A stretch of DNA of 9,424 bases, taken from assembly GCA_934255435.1 (NCBI GenBank), contig CAKQNZ010000072.1, forward strand, positions 1 through 9,424, given 5' to 3'. Numbering within the stretch: the stretch's first letter is position 1; the number at the start of each line of letters is the position of its first letter. The position numbers and the translations under genes are program-made. Positions 1-6,915 of the stretch are shown one piece after another. Below the pieces are notes generated by a model that was given only the letters and a program-made list of their open reading frames with translations, was not told the DNA's origin and ran no database searches. This DNA is from an uncultured Clostridia bacterium (GTDB lineage: Bacteria > Bacillota > Clostridia > Peptostreptococcales > Anaerovoracaceae).

Positions 1-1292
1 GTCATAATTCTGTAAGGTTCATTAGTACCTTTAGTCACGAGATCGTCGATGAGAACGCCAATATAAGCCTCGCTTCTTTTGAGAACAAATGGTTTTTTTT
101 CTATTATTTTGCATACCGCATTGATCCCGGCTATAAGTCCCTGGGCAGCAGCTTCTTCATAGCCTGAACTGCCGTTGAACTGTCCGGCACAGAACAGATT
201 TTCTATGTGGCGGTTCTCGAGGTTCGTCTTCAGATCCAGCGGATCGATGCAGTCGTACTCGATAGCATATGCCGGTCTGACGATCTTCAGATTTTCCAGA
301 CCCGGTATCGTCCTGTAAAACTGCTCCTGCACGTCCTCCGGAAGACTGGAGGACATTCCCTGTATATACATCTCGTCTGTATAAAGTCCTTCCGGCTCTA
401 TGAACAGCTGGTGCCTTTTCTTGTCTGCGAATCTGTTGACCTTGTCCTCGATGGACGGACAGTATCTCGGACCGACACCCTCGATCTGTCCTCCGAACAG
501 CGCAGACCTGTGAAAGTTCTTTCTAATTATATCGTGAGTCGCTTCGTTAGTGTACGTCAGCCAGCATTTCACCTGATCTTTTTCAAGTTCATCGTTCATG
601 AAGGAAAACGGCACGATTTTTTCATCACCGTCCTGCTGCGCCATTTTGCTGTAATCGAGACTCTGAGCCAAAGCTCTGGCAGGCGTGCCGGTCTTGAACC
701 TTCTCATTGGAAGTCCGTGTTTTCTCAGATCATCCGCCAGCTCCACTGAAGGTGCCAGTCCGTCAGGACCACTCTGGTAAGCACTGCTGCCTATGAAGAC
801 CTTTCCAGCAAGGAAAGTTCCTGTGGCGAGTATCACTGCTTTTGCATCATAACAGGCTCCCGTTTTCAGCACGACTCCGCAGGCTTTGCCGTCCCTTACG
901 ATCAGCTCTGTGACTTCTCCCTGTTTCAGATCGAGATTTTCCTGATGCTCCAGCGTCTTTTTCATTTCTATGTGATACTGGTTCTTGTCAGCCTGGGCAC
1001 GCAGCGAATGTACAGCCGGACCCTTTGCAGTATTCAGCATCCTGCTCTGTATGAAAGTCTTATCTATATTGATACCCATCTGTCCGCCGAGAGCATCTAT
1101 CTCTCTGACAAGATGGCCTTTGCCGGTGCCTCCGATAGAAGGATTGCATGCCATCATCGCCACTGCTTCGAGATTTATGGAAAGCATCAGCGTCCTGCAT
1201 CCCATCCTTGCAGCAGCAAGCCCCGCCTCGCATCCGGCATGACCGGCACCGATAACTATGATATCGTATGTTCCCATCAAATATTTTTCCAT
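1..1292 (-). CDS. mnmG: MnmG (GidA), tRNA uridine-34 modification FAD enzyme, N-terminal 430 residues
   Basis: MnmG is the FAD-binding partner of MnmE; together they place the (carboxymethyl)aminomethyl group on C5 of wobble uridine 34 of certain tRNAs in the cytoplasm. The reading frame is open from the ATG at 1292 to the left edge, so the last third of a family protein of about 625 residues is missing. The dinucleotide-binding motif [11 protein letters not shown] is at residues 13-23. [12 protein letters not shown] carries Cys49 and [11 protein letters not shown] carries Cys278, matching the two catalytic cysteines known in E. coli MnmG (C47, C277). The second family signature, [16 protein letters not shown], starts at 370. 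The visible part ends in the conserved [18 protein letters not shown]. The start was chosen because AGAAGGA lies 10 nt upstream; Met6 has no such site. It follows mnmE after 30 nt, so co-transcription and function in one complex are likely. Confidence 0.97.
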   Translation of the reverse strand, partial: MEKYLMGTYDIIVIGAGHAGCEAGLAAARMGCRTLMLSINLEAVAMMACNPSIGGTGKGHLVREIDALGGQMGINIDKTFIQSRMLNTAKGPAVHSLRAQADKNQYHIEMKKTLEHQENLDLKQGEVTELIVRDGKACGVVLKTGACYDAKAVILATGTFLAGKVFIGSSAYQSGPDGLAPSVELADDLRKHGLPMRRFKTGTPARALAQSLDYSKMAQQDGDEKIVPFSFMNDELEKDQVKCWLTYTNEATHDIIRKNFHRSALFGGQIEGVGPRYCPSIEDKVNRFADKKRHQLFIEPEGLYTDEMYIQGMSSSLPEDVQEQFYRTIPGLENLKIVRPAYAIEYDCIDPLDLKTNLENRHIENLFCAGQFNGSSGYEEAAAQGLIAGINAVCKIIEKKPFVLKRSEAYIGVLIDDLVTKGTNEPYRIM

Positions 1293-1322
1293 GTAAAATG
1301 ATTCCTTCTCTGTATTTATATA

Positions 1323-2693
1323 TCACTTGCCGAGACAGAATCTGCTGAATACTTCATTCAGTATGTCATCTGATACTGTCTCTCCTGTTATCTCTCCGAT
1401 GTATTCATAGGCGTTTCTGACGTCTACCTCGATAAAGTCCAGGGCTTCTCCGGCTTCCGACATGCTGCGGGCGTCTCTCAGAGAATCAAGGGCTTTGTTC
1501 AGCAGTTCTATGTGTCTTACGTTATTTACCATTACACTTTCTTTCTGCGACACCCTGCCTCCGTACACCAGCTCTTCGATGGTGTCTTCTGTCTCAGTTA
1601 TCCCTTCACCTTTTACAAGGGAAGTCTTTATCATCCTGAGATCCGGCAGCATCTTTCTGACACGGGACAGATCCACTTTCTGAGGCAGATCGTTTTTGTT
1701 CACTATAACAAGTCCGTTCCTGCCTCTGATATATTCCATGATTTTCATATCCTCTTCAGCAAGCTCTCTGCTGCCGTCGATTATAAAAATCACGAAGTCC
1801 GCATTGTTGAATGCTTCTTTTGTCTTTTCGATGCCTATCTTTTCTATTTTATCAGAGGTTTCTCTTATCCCTGCAGTGTCTATGAGATATACGGGTATAT
1901 TCCTTATATTCACCGCTTCTTCTATAGTATCTCTTGTAGTCCCCGGAGTATCTGTCACTATGGCTCTGGATTCCCTCAGAAGTCCGTTCATCAGAGATGA
2001 TTTTCCTACGTTTGGCCTGCCTACGATAGCTACCCTTATACCTTCTCTTATCATACGTCCTGCAGAGGCTGAAGACAGTAGATTTTCAATCATTTCGCTT
2101 ATCTGCGATACATTATCTGTAAGTTTTGAATATGTCAGTTCCTCTATATCTTCATCCGGATAATCTATATTTACAGTCAGATCCACCAGCACGTCCAGCA
2201 GCTTCTGCCGTATATCCCCGATTTTTTCCGAAAGCCCGCCTTCAAGCTGTGAAGCAGCCACATCGAAACTCTTGTCTGTCTTTGCTTTTATCAGATCTAT
2301 CACTGCCTCCGCCTGGGACAGATCAAGACGCCCGTTCAGAAAAGCACGCTTTGTAAACTCACCGGGCTCTGCAAGGCGAGCACCTTTTCTCAGTACCAGT
2401 GAAAGGACCCTGCGCAGCGACACGACACTGCCGTGGCAGTTTATCTCCACCACATCCTCAGCAGTGTATGTTTTCGGACCTTTCATATATACGGCAAGGA
2501 CTTCATCCAGAAGTTCTCCATCATCACCGGTGACTTTTCCATACGTCATCCTTCTGCTGATAATATCGTCATTACCCGATACAGGAATAAAAATCTCCCT
2601 CAGTATATCGAGAGACTTCCCTCCGCTTATTCTGATTATACCTATACCGCCTTCTCCGTAGGCTGTAGCAATAGCAGCTATAGTATCTTCCAT
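1323..2693 (-). CDS. mnmE: MnmE (TrmE), tRNA modification GTPase
   Basis: MnmE is a potassium-activated GTPase that binds a tetrahydrofolate one-carbon donor and works with MnmG to modify wobble uridine 34 of tRNA. At 456 residues it has the family's usual length. The N-terminal folate-binding TrmE domain covers about 1-118, with the conserved CHGS (86-89) and AEPGEFTKRAFLNGRLDLSQAEA (108-130). A helical domain follows and holds an inserted G domain: P-loop GRPNVGKSS at 225-233, G2 GTTRD at 251-255, G3 DTAG at 272-275 and G4 NKND at 332-335. The protein ends in FCLGK, containing the C-terminal C-[LIV]-G-K whose cysteine is functionally important in E. coli. GGAG about 10 nt upstream supports the ATG start. 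A long hairpin separates it from jag, so mnmE-mnmG may be transcribed partly apart from the rpmH-jag group; I see no strong promoter of its own. Confidence 0.98.
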   Translation of the reverse strand: MEDTIAAIATAYGEGGIGIIRISGGKSLDILREIFIPVSGNDDIISRRMTYGKVTGDDGELLDEVLAVYMKGPKTYTAEDVVEINCHGSVVSLRRVLSLVLRKGARLAEPGEFTKRAFLNGRLDLSQAEAVIDLIKAKTDKSFDVAASQLEGGLSEKIGDIRQKLLDVLVDLTVNIDYPDEDIEELTYSKLTDNVSQISEMIENLLSSASAGRMIREGIRVAIVGRPNVGKSSLMNGLLRESRAIVTDTPGTTRDTIEEAVNIRNIPVYLIDTAGIRETSDKIEKIGIEKTKEAFNNADFVIFIIDGSRELAEEDMKIMEYIRGRNGLVIVNKNDLPQKVDLSRVRKMLPDLRMIKTSLVKGEGITETEDTIEELVYGGRVSQKESVMVNNVRHIELLNKALDSLRDARSMSEAGEALDFIEVDVRNAYEYIGEITGETVSDDILNEVFSRFCLGK

Positions 2694-2737
2694 CTGAGTA
2701 TACTCCGTTTCACGAAAATATCTTTTAATAAAGCAAA

Positions 2738-2809
2738 AACACTTTCAGGACATGACCTGACATGTCAAATATCAGAAGATATCCAGCATGTGGTCAACCG
2801 GAAAGTGTT
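2738..2809 (-). terminator. Long imperfect hairpin between jag and mnmE, probable terminator
   Basis: The 124-nt gap between the jag stop and the mnmE start holds a 72-nt imperfect palindrome. Perfect outer arms AACACTTTC and GAAAGTGTT (2738-2746 with 2801-2809) enclose nested pairings: 2753-2757 with 2792-2796, 2760-2764 with 2787-2791, and 2769-2773 with 2778-2782 around an AGAA loop (plus-strand bases). On the minus strand the outer stem runs straight into TTTTT then GCTTT, so it could end or weaken transcription after jag. The T-run is modest and the hairpin is longer than a usual intrinsic terminator, so a processing site, an mnmE leader structure or a small palindromic repeat remain possible. 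Confidence 0.55.
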
Positions 2810-2817
2810 GATACAAT

Positions 2818-3663
2818 CTATTTCTTGTATTCGATAACAACTCTTCTGTAAGGTTCTTCACCTTCACTTCTTGTTGTTATATTGCGGTTCTGCTGCAGGG
2901 TCGCATGGATGATCTTCCTTTCATAAGGATTCATCGGTTCGAGCCTTACATATTTTTTTGTTCTGATAACTTTTGAAGCCAGCCTGTTGGCAAGCTGTTC
3001 AAGTGTCTTCTGTCTTTTAGATCTGTAGTTTTCGGCGTCAACGACTACTTTGATGTACTTTTCGCTGTTCCTGTTCACTACCAGGCTTGCAAGATACTGT
3101 ATCGAATCGAGAGTCTGGCCTCTTTTACCGATAACAGTTCCTGAATCTTTACCATCCATTTCAAGATATACCATGTCGTCACCGACCATAGCCTTTGTAT
3201 TGATCTCAAGACCCATCTTCTGTGTTATGTCTCTGATGAATCTCAGTGCTTCATGGTCTTCAGTCTCCTGCAGCTTTGATTTGTCAACTATGCTGCCGAG
3301 CTCCTCTGTTTCTTTTTTGTTTTCCCTGCTTTTCTGCTCTTTAGGAGCTTTAGCAGTTCTGGATGATCTGTGTTCTTTATTGTTTTTCTTACTGGTCTTC
3401 TGTTCCTTTTCCTGAGGTCTGCCTGCTGCAGATTTTTCTGCAGGTGCAGCAGCAGGTTCTTCTGCTTTTACTGCCCTCTCCGGCTCAGGTTTCTTTTTCT
3501 TCTCGACACGCACTTTAGCGAGTCTCGATCCTATACCGAAGAAACCCTTTGACGGCTCTTCAAGAACCGTTACCTCAACTTCATCTCTGGAGACTTTAAG
3601 ATCCATAAGGGCGAGTTTGACAGCTTCTTCTACGTCAACTCCCCACTTTTCTGAATAATCCAT
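2818..3663 (-). CDS. jag: Jag / KhpB (SpoIIIJ-associated) RNA-binding protein
   Basis: Jag, also called KhpB or EloR, is a cytoplasmic RNA-binding protein linked to control of cell elongation and division in Firmicutes, often together with KhpA. Its 281 residues show the family's three parts. A Jag_N domain (about 1-53) has the hallmark GFFGIGSR at 40-47. A long linker rich in Lys, Glu and Ala (about 55-125) is probably disordered. A KH domain (about 137-210) has the RNA-binding loop GKRG at 179-182, and a C-terminal R3H domain (about 215-280) has the R-x-x-x-H element at Arg249 and His253 within NPYERKIIH. A strong site, GGAGGAG, lies about 9 nt before the ATG. It follows yidC by 29 nt, the usual arrangement. 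The linker is the only unusual part, in composition rather than in kind. Confidence 0.96.
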   Translation of the reverse strand: MDYSEKWGVDVEEAVKLALMDLKVSRDEVEVTVLEEPSKGFFGIGSRLAKVRVEKKKKPEPERAVKAEEPAAAPAEKSAAGRPQEKEQKTSKKNNKEHRSSRTAKAPKEQKSRENKKETEELGSIVDKSKLQETEDHEALRFIRDITQKMGLEINTKAMVGDDMVYLEMDGKDSGTVIGKRGQTLDSIQYLASLVVNRNSEKYIKVVVDAENYRSKRQKTLEQLANRLASKVIRTKKYVRLEPMNPYERKIIHATLQQNRNITTRSEGEEPYRRVVIEYKK

Positions 3664-3692
3664 ATCAAAAACTCCTCCAAATAATATCGAGA

Positions 3693-4412
3693 TTATTTTT
3701 TATGTTTCATTTTTTTCTTTTGTTCAGCTTCTCTTTTCATTTTCTTCCTGACTGATGACATATGGATATTGAAGAAAATCTGTATTATCTGGCTCACTGC
3801 CCAGTAAAGAGCCAGTCCGGAAGGGAAGCTTTTCGCCATCCAGAGTATCATGATCGGGAAGATGTACTGCATCATCTTCATCATACCTGCACTCTGGGCA
3901 GCTGCAGGCGTACTGTTCATTGCCTGATTCATAGCAAATCCGAAGAAAGTCGCCACACCTGCGATTATAGGCAGTATCCATGGATCGGGCTGACTGAGGT
4001 CCTTTATCCAAAGGAATGATTCATGGAATGCGAATATCATATTGTCACTGTCAGCGATATACTTCATAGGATATCTGAGCAGTGCGAACAGTCCCATGAT
4101 TATAGGCATCTGGATGAGCATAGGGAGACATCCGCCCATAGGGTTGAATTTCTCTTCCTTGTACAGCTCCGCCATCTTGATATTCATGGTTTCTTTATCG
4201 TTGGCGTATTTTCTCTGTATAGCCTGCATCTTAGGCTGTATCTCTGACATCATCGCAGTGGATTTGGTCTGCTTTATGTACAGAGGATACAGGCAGACTT
4301 TAACTACCACTGTAAATATGATTACACAGATAGCATATTCTCCGATAAAACTATAGAGAACGCTGAGCAGCCATCCCAAAGGTCTGGCTATCAGTCCTAA
4401 AAATGTGTACAT
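3693..4412 (-). CDS. yidC: YidC/Oxa1/SpoIIIJ-family membrane protein insertase
   Basis: YidC inserts and folds proteins in the cytoplasmic membrane, alone or with SecYEG. This is the short Gram-positive form (239 residues) with five likely membrane segments, around 24-46, 97-114, 144-164, 181-195 and 199-217, and a strongly basic cytoplasmic tail (221-239, many Lys). Conserved family sequence includes GGCLPMLIQMPIIMGLF (93-109) and FPSGLALYW (196-204). In the first conserved segment (VVVKVCLYPLYIKQ, 35-48) Lys38 takes the place of the groove arginine (R73 in B. subtilis SpoIIIJ), so a positive charge is kept. No lipobox cysteine is seen near the N-terminus, unlike B. subtilis SpoIIIJ. The ribosome-binding site AGGAGG overlaps the stop codon of yidD, suggesting coupled translation. 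Its neighbours yidD and jag fit the conserved insertase cluster. Confidence 0.97.
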   Translation of the reverse strand: MYTFLGLIARPLGWLLSVLYSFIGEYAICVIIFTVVVKVCLYPLYIKQTKSTAMMSEIQPKMQAIQRKYANDKETMNIKMAELYKEEKFNPMGGCLPMLIQMPIIMGLFALLRYPMKYIADSDNMIFAFHESFLWIKDLSQPDPWILPIIAGVATFFGFAMNQAMNSTPAAAQSAGMMKMMQYIFPIMILWMAKSFPSGLALYWAVSQIIQIFFNIHMSSVRKKMKREAEQKKKMKHKK

Positions 4413-4426
4413 TAATCAGTTTCCTC

Positions 4427-4636
4427 CTATTTTAAAGGATCGTAACCTCCCGGATTGAATGGATGACATCTTAGTATCCTTCTGATCCCGAGGTAACTGC
4501 CTTTAAAAAATCCGTACTTTTCAAGTGCCTGAATAAAATAAGTCGAACAAGTAGGATAGAATCTGCATGTCGGGGGAAAAAGAGGAGATATGAATTTCTG
4601 ATAGATCCGTATGATGAATATCAAAATATGCTTCAT
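4427..4636 (-). CDS. yidD: YidD, membrane protein insertion efficiency factor
   Basis: YidD is a small membrane-associated protein that aids YidC-dependent insertion. The 69-residue product begins with the amphipathic or membrane-bound stretch [20 protein letters not shown] and has the family hallmarks [11 protein letters not shown] and [12 protein letters not shown], including three conserved cysteines. The frame is open to an earlier ATG at 4684, but that would add 16 highly charged residues and overlap rnpA; the start at 4636 matches the family N-terminus. It has GAGGTGA 10 nt upstream, a site that contains the rnpA stop codon, so translation is probably coupled. Only 10 nt separate it from rnpA and 14 nt from yidC. 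Confidence 0.95.
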   Translation of the reverse strand: MKHILIFIIRIYQKFISPLFPPTCRFYPTCSTYFIQALEKYGFFKGSYLGIRRILRCHPFNPGGYDPLK

Positions 4637-4655
4637 ATCCTGTTTATCACCTCTT
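4637..4655 (-). promoter_or_regulatory. yidD ribosome-binding site overlapping the rnpA stop codon
   Basis: Read on the minus strand this stretch gives AGAGGTGATAAACAGGAT before the ATG at 4636. The GAGGTGA element includes the TGA stop of rnpA (4647-4649). It decides the yidD start in favour of 4636 over 4684 and suggests that ribosomes ending on rnpA start again on yidD. Confidence 0.7.
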
Positions 4656-5024
4656 GTTTCTTTTTTGATTTTGTTTTTCGTCACGCTGATGTGCTGAGAG
4701 CTTCGCTCTCTTCAGTGCACATTTCATCGATCTCCCTACATCATAAGCCTTCATGCCGTTTATCGTGTTCCTGGCTATGAATATGATATCATATCCGGGT
4801 CTTATGCTGTCTTTGAGAGATCTGTAGTTTTCTTTCATGAGCCTTCTGGCTCTGTTGCGTTCAACGCTGTTTCCTACTTTTTTGCTTGCTAAAAATGCCG
4901 TTCTGTTGTAAGAAAGATCGTTTTTTCTGTAAAACAGCACCACATACCTGTCACCCAGTGACTTTCCTTTTCTGTATATGGTATTGAAATCATCTTTTCT
5001 TCTCAGTATATCCTTTTTTAGCAT
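4647..5024 (-). CDS. rnpA: RnpA, protein subunit of ribonuclease P
   Basis: RnpA is the small basic protein that joins the catalytic RNA RnpB to cut the 5' leader from precursor tRNAs. The 125-residue product has the family signature [18 protein letters not shown] (48-65), containing the RNR motif at 56-58, and the usual aromatic and hydrophobic N-terminal cleft ([10 protein letters not shown]). The last 20 or so residues form a charged tail (Gln, Lys, Arg, Asn), a little longer than in many homologues. AGGA lies about 6 nt before the ATG, a modest site. It follows rpmH after a terminator-like hairpin, the classic rpmH-rnpA pair, in which attenuation keeps RnpA much less abundant than L34. 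Confidence 0.97.
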   Translation of the reverse strand: MLKKDILRRKDDFNTIYRKGKSLGDRYVVLFYRKNDLSYNRTAFLASKKVGNSVERNRARRLMKENYRSLKDSIRPGYDIIFIARNTINGMKAYDVGRSMKCALKRAKLSAHQRDEKQNQKRNKR

Positions 5025-5046
5025 AATTTTCCTAAGTTACCCAGCA

Positions 5047-5072
5047 TAACAAAAAGACCACATCTGCGGTCT
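5047..5072 (-). terminator. Intrinsic terminator/attenuator directly after rpmH
   Basis: On the minus strand, AGACCGC and GTGGTCT (plus 5066-5072 and 5055-5061) pair as a 7-bp stem with one G-U pair around the loop AGAT, followed by TTTTGTT. The first stem base directly follows the rpmH TAG stop. A second pair of perfect arms, CAGCATA and TATGCTG (5074-5080 and 5042-5048), lies outside and could extend the structure in read-through RNA. The likely role is to lower transcription into rnpA while allowing some read-through, because no other strong promoter for rnpA is seen. Confidence 0.75.
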
Positions 5073-5207
5073 CTATGCTGTTAAAACTTTTCTTCCTCTT
5101 TGTCTTCTTCTTTTTAAAACATTTCTACCGTTCTTGGTTTTCATTCTTTTTCTGAAGCCATGCTCCTTTTTTCTCTGTCTCTTTTTCGGCTGATATGTCA
5201 TTTTCAT
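5073..5207 (-). CDS. rpmH: Ribosomal protein L34 (bL34)
   Basis: bL34 is a small basic protein of the large ribosomal subunit. This 44-codon gene reads [19 protein letters not shown], then [20 protein letters not shown] and VLTA, matching the canonical family pattern (TxQPxxRxRKxxHGFRxRMxTKxGRxVLxxRRxKGRKxL) at the usual length of 44. A strong site, GGAGG, lies about 9 nt upstream of the ATG. Its promoter at 5307-5335 is close to consensus. It is the first gene of the leftward group rpmH-rnpA-yidD-yidC-jag and points away from dnaA, as in most Firmicutes. Confidence 0.97.
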   Translation of the reverse strand: MKMTYQPKKRQRKKEHGFRKRMKTKNGRNVLKRRRQRGRKVLTA

Positions 5208-5300
5208 GATATATTTCCTCCTCTTTCTCTTTTTTCTTTTTCTGAATTTCTAAAAAGTGCTTTCTGGCGCAGATCTGAATTTCAATCTGCACACATATGC
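5208..5300 (-). promoter_or_regulatory. rpmH 5' leader with a hairpin and a repeated decamer
   Basis: This is the predicted untranslated leader between the rpmH start site (about 5300) and the ATG. It ends in a purine-rich run with the ribosome-binding site (plus 5217-5223). Near its 5' end, arms GCAGAT and ATCTGC (5269-5274 and 5285-5290) can form a hairpin, with TGAA and TTCA adding partial inner pairing. The decamer TCTGAATTTC (plus strand) occurs at 5241-5250 and 5274-5283, 33 bp apart. A regulatory role is inference only. Confidence 0.4.
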
Positions 5301-5306
5301 TTTAAT

Positions 5307-5335
5307 ATTATACAACCCCAGACTGTACAAGTCAA
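5307..5335 (-). promoter_or_regulatory. Promoter of rpmH (sigma-A type)
   Basis: On the minus strand TTGACT (5330-5335) and a perfect TATAAT (5307-5312) are separated by exactly 17 bp. This is one base from the full vegetative consensus and fits a highly expressed ribosomal protein gene. It would start transcription near 5300 and read through rpmH into rnpA and beyond. Confidence 0.85.
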
Positions 5336-5350
5336 CCGCTTTTATCTTTC

Positions 5351-5463
5351 TGTGTATAAAACCGACCTGTTGAAACTATGCACAATTTTATCCACTGCTT
5401 GTGGATAAATCCCCTGAACCATATTTTTTAAGCATTTTTTTATTAACTATTGCTTGTGGATAA
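5351..5463. other. oriC: oriC, upstream DnaA-box cluster
   Basis: This cluster sits between the rpmH and dnaA promoters. Perfect matches to the DnaA box TTATNCACA on the minus strand are at 5351-5359 (TTATACACA), 5400-5408 and 5455-5463 (both TTATCCACA). One-mismatch boxes on the plus strand are at 5376-5384 (CTATGCACA) and 5388-5396 (TTATCCACT). The boxes at 5388 and 5400 face each other as an inverted repeat with 8-bp arms and a 5-nt spacer. TGCTTGTGGATAA occurs twice, at 5396-5408 and 5451-5463. In Firmicutes this is the regulatory half of a bipartite origin and also an autoregulatory region for dnaA. The stretch 5409-5450 is AT-rich with no clear element. Confidence 0.9.
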
Positions 5464-5482
5464 CTTTATCTGTTATTATAAT
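5454..5482 (+). promoter_or_regulatory. Promoter of dnaA, overlapping a DnaA box
   Basis: A perfect -10 TATAAT at 5477-5482 stands 17 bp after a weak -35, TTGTGG (5454-5459). The perfect DnaA box at 5455-5463 covers this -35. DnaA bound there would block RNA polymerase, which fits the negative autoregulation known for dnaA; for this strain it is inference. Confidence 0.7.
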
Positions 5483-5506
5483 TAAACGTAACAGGAGAAG
5501 TAACTT

Positions 5507-6898
5507 ATGAAGAAGAAAATCGACAGTAAAAAATGGGAAGAAATTCTTGCCGAAGTCAAAAAAAACATCACTGATATCAGTTACAGGACCTGGTTTCTCC
5601 CTCTCACACCGATAGAGATAGATGAAGAAGCCGCCGTCATGTACTTTGCCTGCACCAATGAAATGATCATAGATGTGCACAAACAGCGCTATATGTCGAT
5701 ATTCGAAAAGACAGCAGAGGAAATATACGGCAAAAGATACAGGATAATCATCAAACTGATGTCGGAAAACGAGATAAAAGAACTGAACAAACCCGAACCG
5801 GATATCCGAAAGCCGGCGATGCCTGCAGCAACAGAGGAGGAGAACGATCTGCGTGAGGAATATTTCCTCAACCCCAGATACAACTTCGATAACTTCATCG
5901 TGGGTCCCAACAATGAATACGCCCACGCTGTTGCAAGAGCTGTAGCTGAATCCCCTGCAGACGCCTACAACCCGCTGTTCATATACGGAGGATCCGGACT
6001 TGGCAAAACACATCTGATGCATGCCATAGGACACCACATACTGAAGAACCGTCCTGATATGAAGGTCCTTTATGTATCATCAGAAATGTTCACATCAGAA
6101 CTCATAAAGGCCCTGCATGACAACAAGAACGGCAACGCCAAGATGAGAGTTTTCAAGAACAAATACCGGACTGCAGACGCGCTGCTGATAGACGATATCC
6201 AGTTCATCGAAGGCAAAGAGTCGACGCAGACCGAATTTTTCCATACATTCAATACGCTGCACGACTACAACAAGCAGATAGTCATATCCAGCGACCGGCA
6301 CCCCAGCCACCTGCGGGATCTCGACGAACGACTGAGATCAAGGTTCCAGTGGAACATAGTCGCTGATATACAGCCCCCTGACTTTGAGACCCGTGTTGCC
6401 ATACTCCGCAAAAAAGCCGAAGTTGAAGGCGTTGAGATAGACGACGACGTGCTGGACGTGATAGATCTGATAGCAGAAAAAGTAAAGTTCAACATCAGGG
6501 AGCTCGAAAGTGCCCTCACCAGGATAGTCAGCTATTCCACGCTTTTCAACAAGAAGATCACTGTCAAATTTGCCAGGAAAAACCTCAACGATATATTCTC
6601 CGCAGGCGATTTCGACATAACCTGCGAGACCATCAAAAAAGCTGTGGCAAGAAAATACGGCGTAAAGATAACAGATCTTGAATCAGCTAAGAGAAAGAGA
6701 GAATTCTCGCACCCACGCCAGGTGGCTATGTATCTGTGCAGAGAACTCACCGACTCGTCGCTGCCTAAAATAGGCGAATATTTCGGAGGCAGAGATCACA
6801 CAACGGTGCTCCACGCATACGATAAAATATCTTCTGAAATAAAGACAAGCAACATACTTGAAGAAGAGATCCGCATACTGAAAAACGAGCTTCAGTAG
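5507..6898 (+). CDS. dnaA: DnaA, chromosomal replication initiator
   Basis: DnaA is the AAA+ initiator that binds DnaA boxes, melts the origin and helps load the replicative helicase. At 463 residues it has usual length. Domain I (about 1-85, protein interaction) contains the family's SYRTWFLPL at 25-33. A short variable linker (86-118) follows. The AAA+ domain has Walker A GGSGLGKTHL at 161-170, Walker B LLIDDIQF at 226-233, the arginine-finger region DERLRSRF at 273-280 and sensor 2 NIRELESAL at 329-337. Domain IV has the DNA-binding signature GGRDHTTVLHAYDKI at 427-441. AGGAG about 9 nt before the ATG sets the start. DnaA boxes lie on both sides, so the gene is embedded in its own origin and probably controls itself. 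Confidence 0.99.
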   Translation: MKKKIDSKKWEEILAEVKKNITDISYRTWFLPLTPIEIDEEAAVMYFACTNEMIIDVHKQRYMSIFEKTAEEIYGKRYRIIIKLMSENEIKELNKPEPDIRKPAMPAATEEENDLREEYFLNPRYNFDNFIVGPNNEYAHAVARAVAESPADAYNPLFIYGGSGLGKTHLMHAIGHHILKNRPDMKVLYVSSEMFTSELIKALHDNKNGNAKMRVFKNKYRTADALLIDDIQFIEGKESTQTEFFHTFNTLHDYNKQIVISSDRHPSHLRDLDERLRSRFQWNIVADIQPPDFETRVAILRKKAEVEGVEIDDDVLDVIDLIAEKVKFNIRELESALTRIVSYSTLFNKKITVKFARKNLNDIFSAGDFDITCETIKKAVARKYGVKITDLESAKRKREFSHPRQVAMYLCRELTDSSLPKIGEYFGGRDHTTVLHAYDKISSEIKTSNILEEEIRILKNELQ

Positions 6899-6915
6899 AC
6901 GATCTTAAAGCACAG

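Noticed and set aside
207..749. A 180-codon plus-strand open frame opposite mnmG, and similar frames at 945-1301 and 1512-2000
   Set aside because: They are antisense to MnmG and MnmE, whose catalytic motifs are intact; the products show no domain.
2707..2722. A possible parS site (GTTTCACG followed by AAAAT) upstream of mnmE
   Set aside because: Only one half matches the TGTTTCACGTGAAACA consensus; the other arm is mostly wrong, so it is likely chance.
2738..2809. A tRNA-like cloverleaf, since the length is 72 nt with closing arms
   Set aside because: There is no TTCRA-type T-loop, no usable anticodon arm and no conserved D-loop on either strand; a single long hairpin explains the pairing better.
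4637..4684. An upstream ATG at 4684 for yidD, overlapping rnpA
   Set aside because: It would add 16 charged residues not typical of YidD, and the start at 4636 has a better-spaced ribosome-binding site and the family N-terminus.
5447..6037. A 196-codon open frame on the minus strand opposite the dnaA start and promoter
   Set aside because: It is antisense to conserved DnaA sequence, rich in Phe, Tyr and Val with no family resemblance, and has no promoter or ribosome-binding site I could see.
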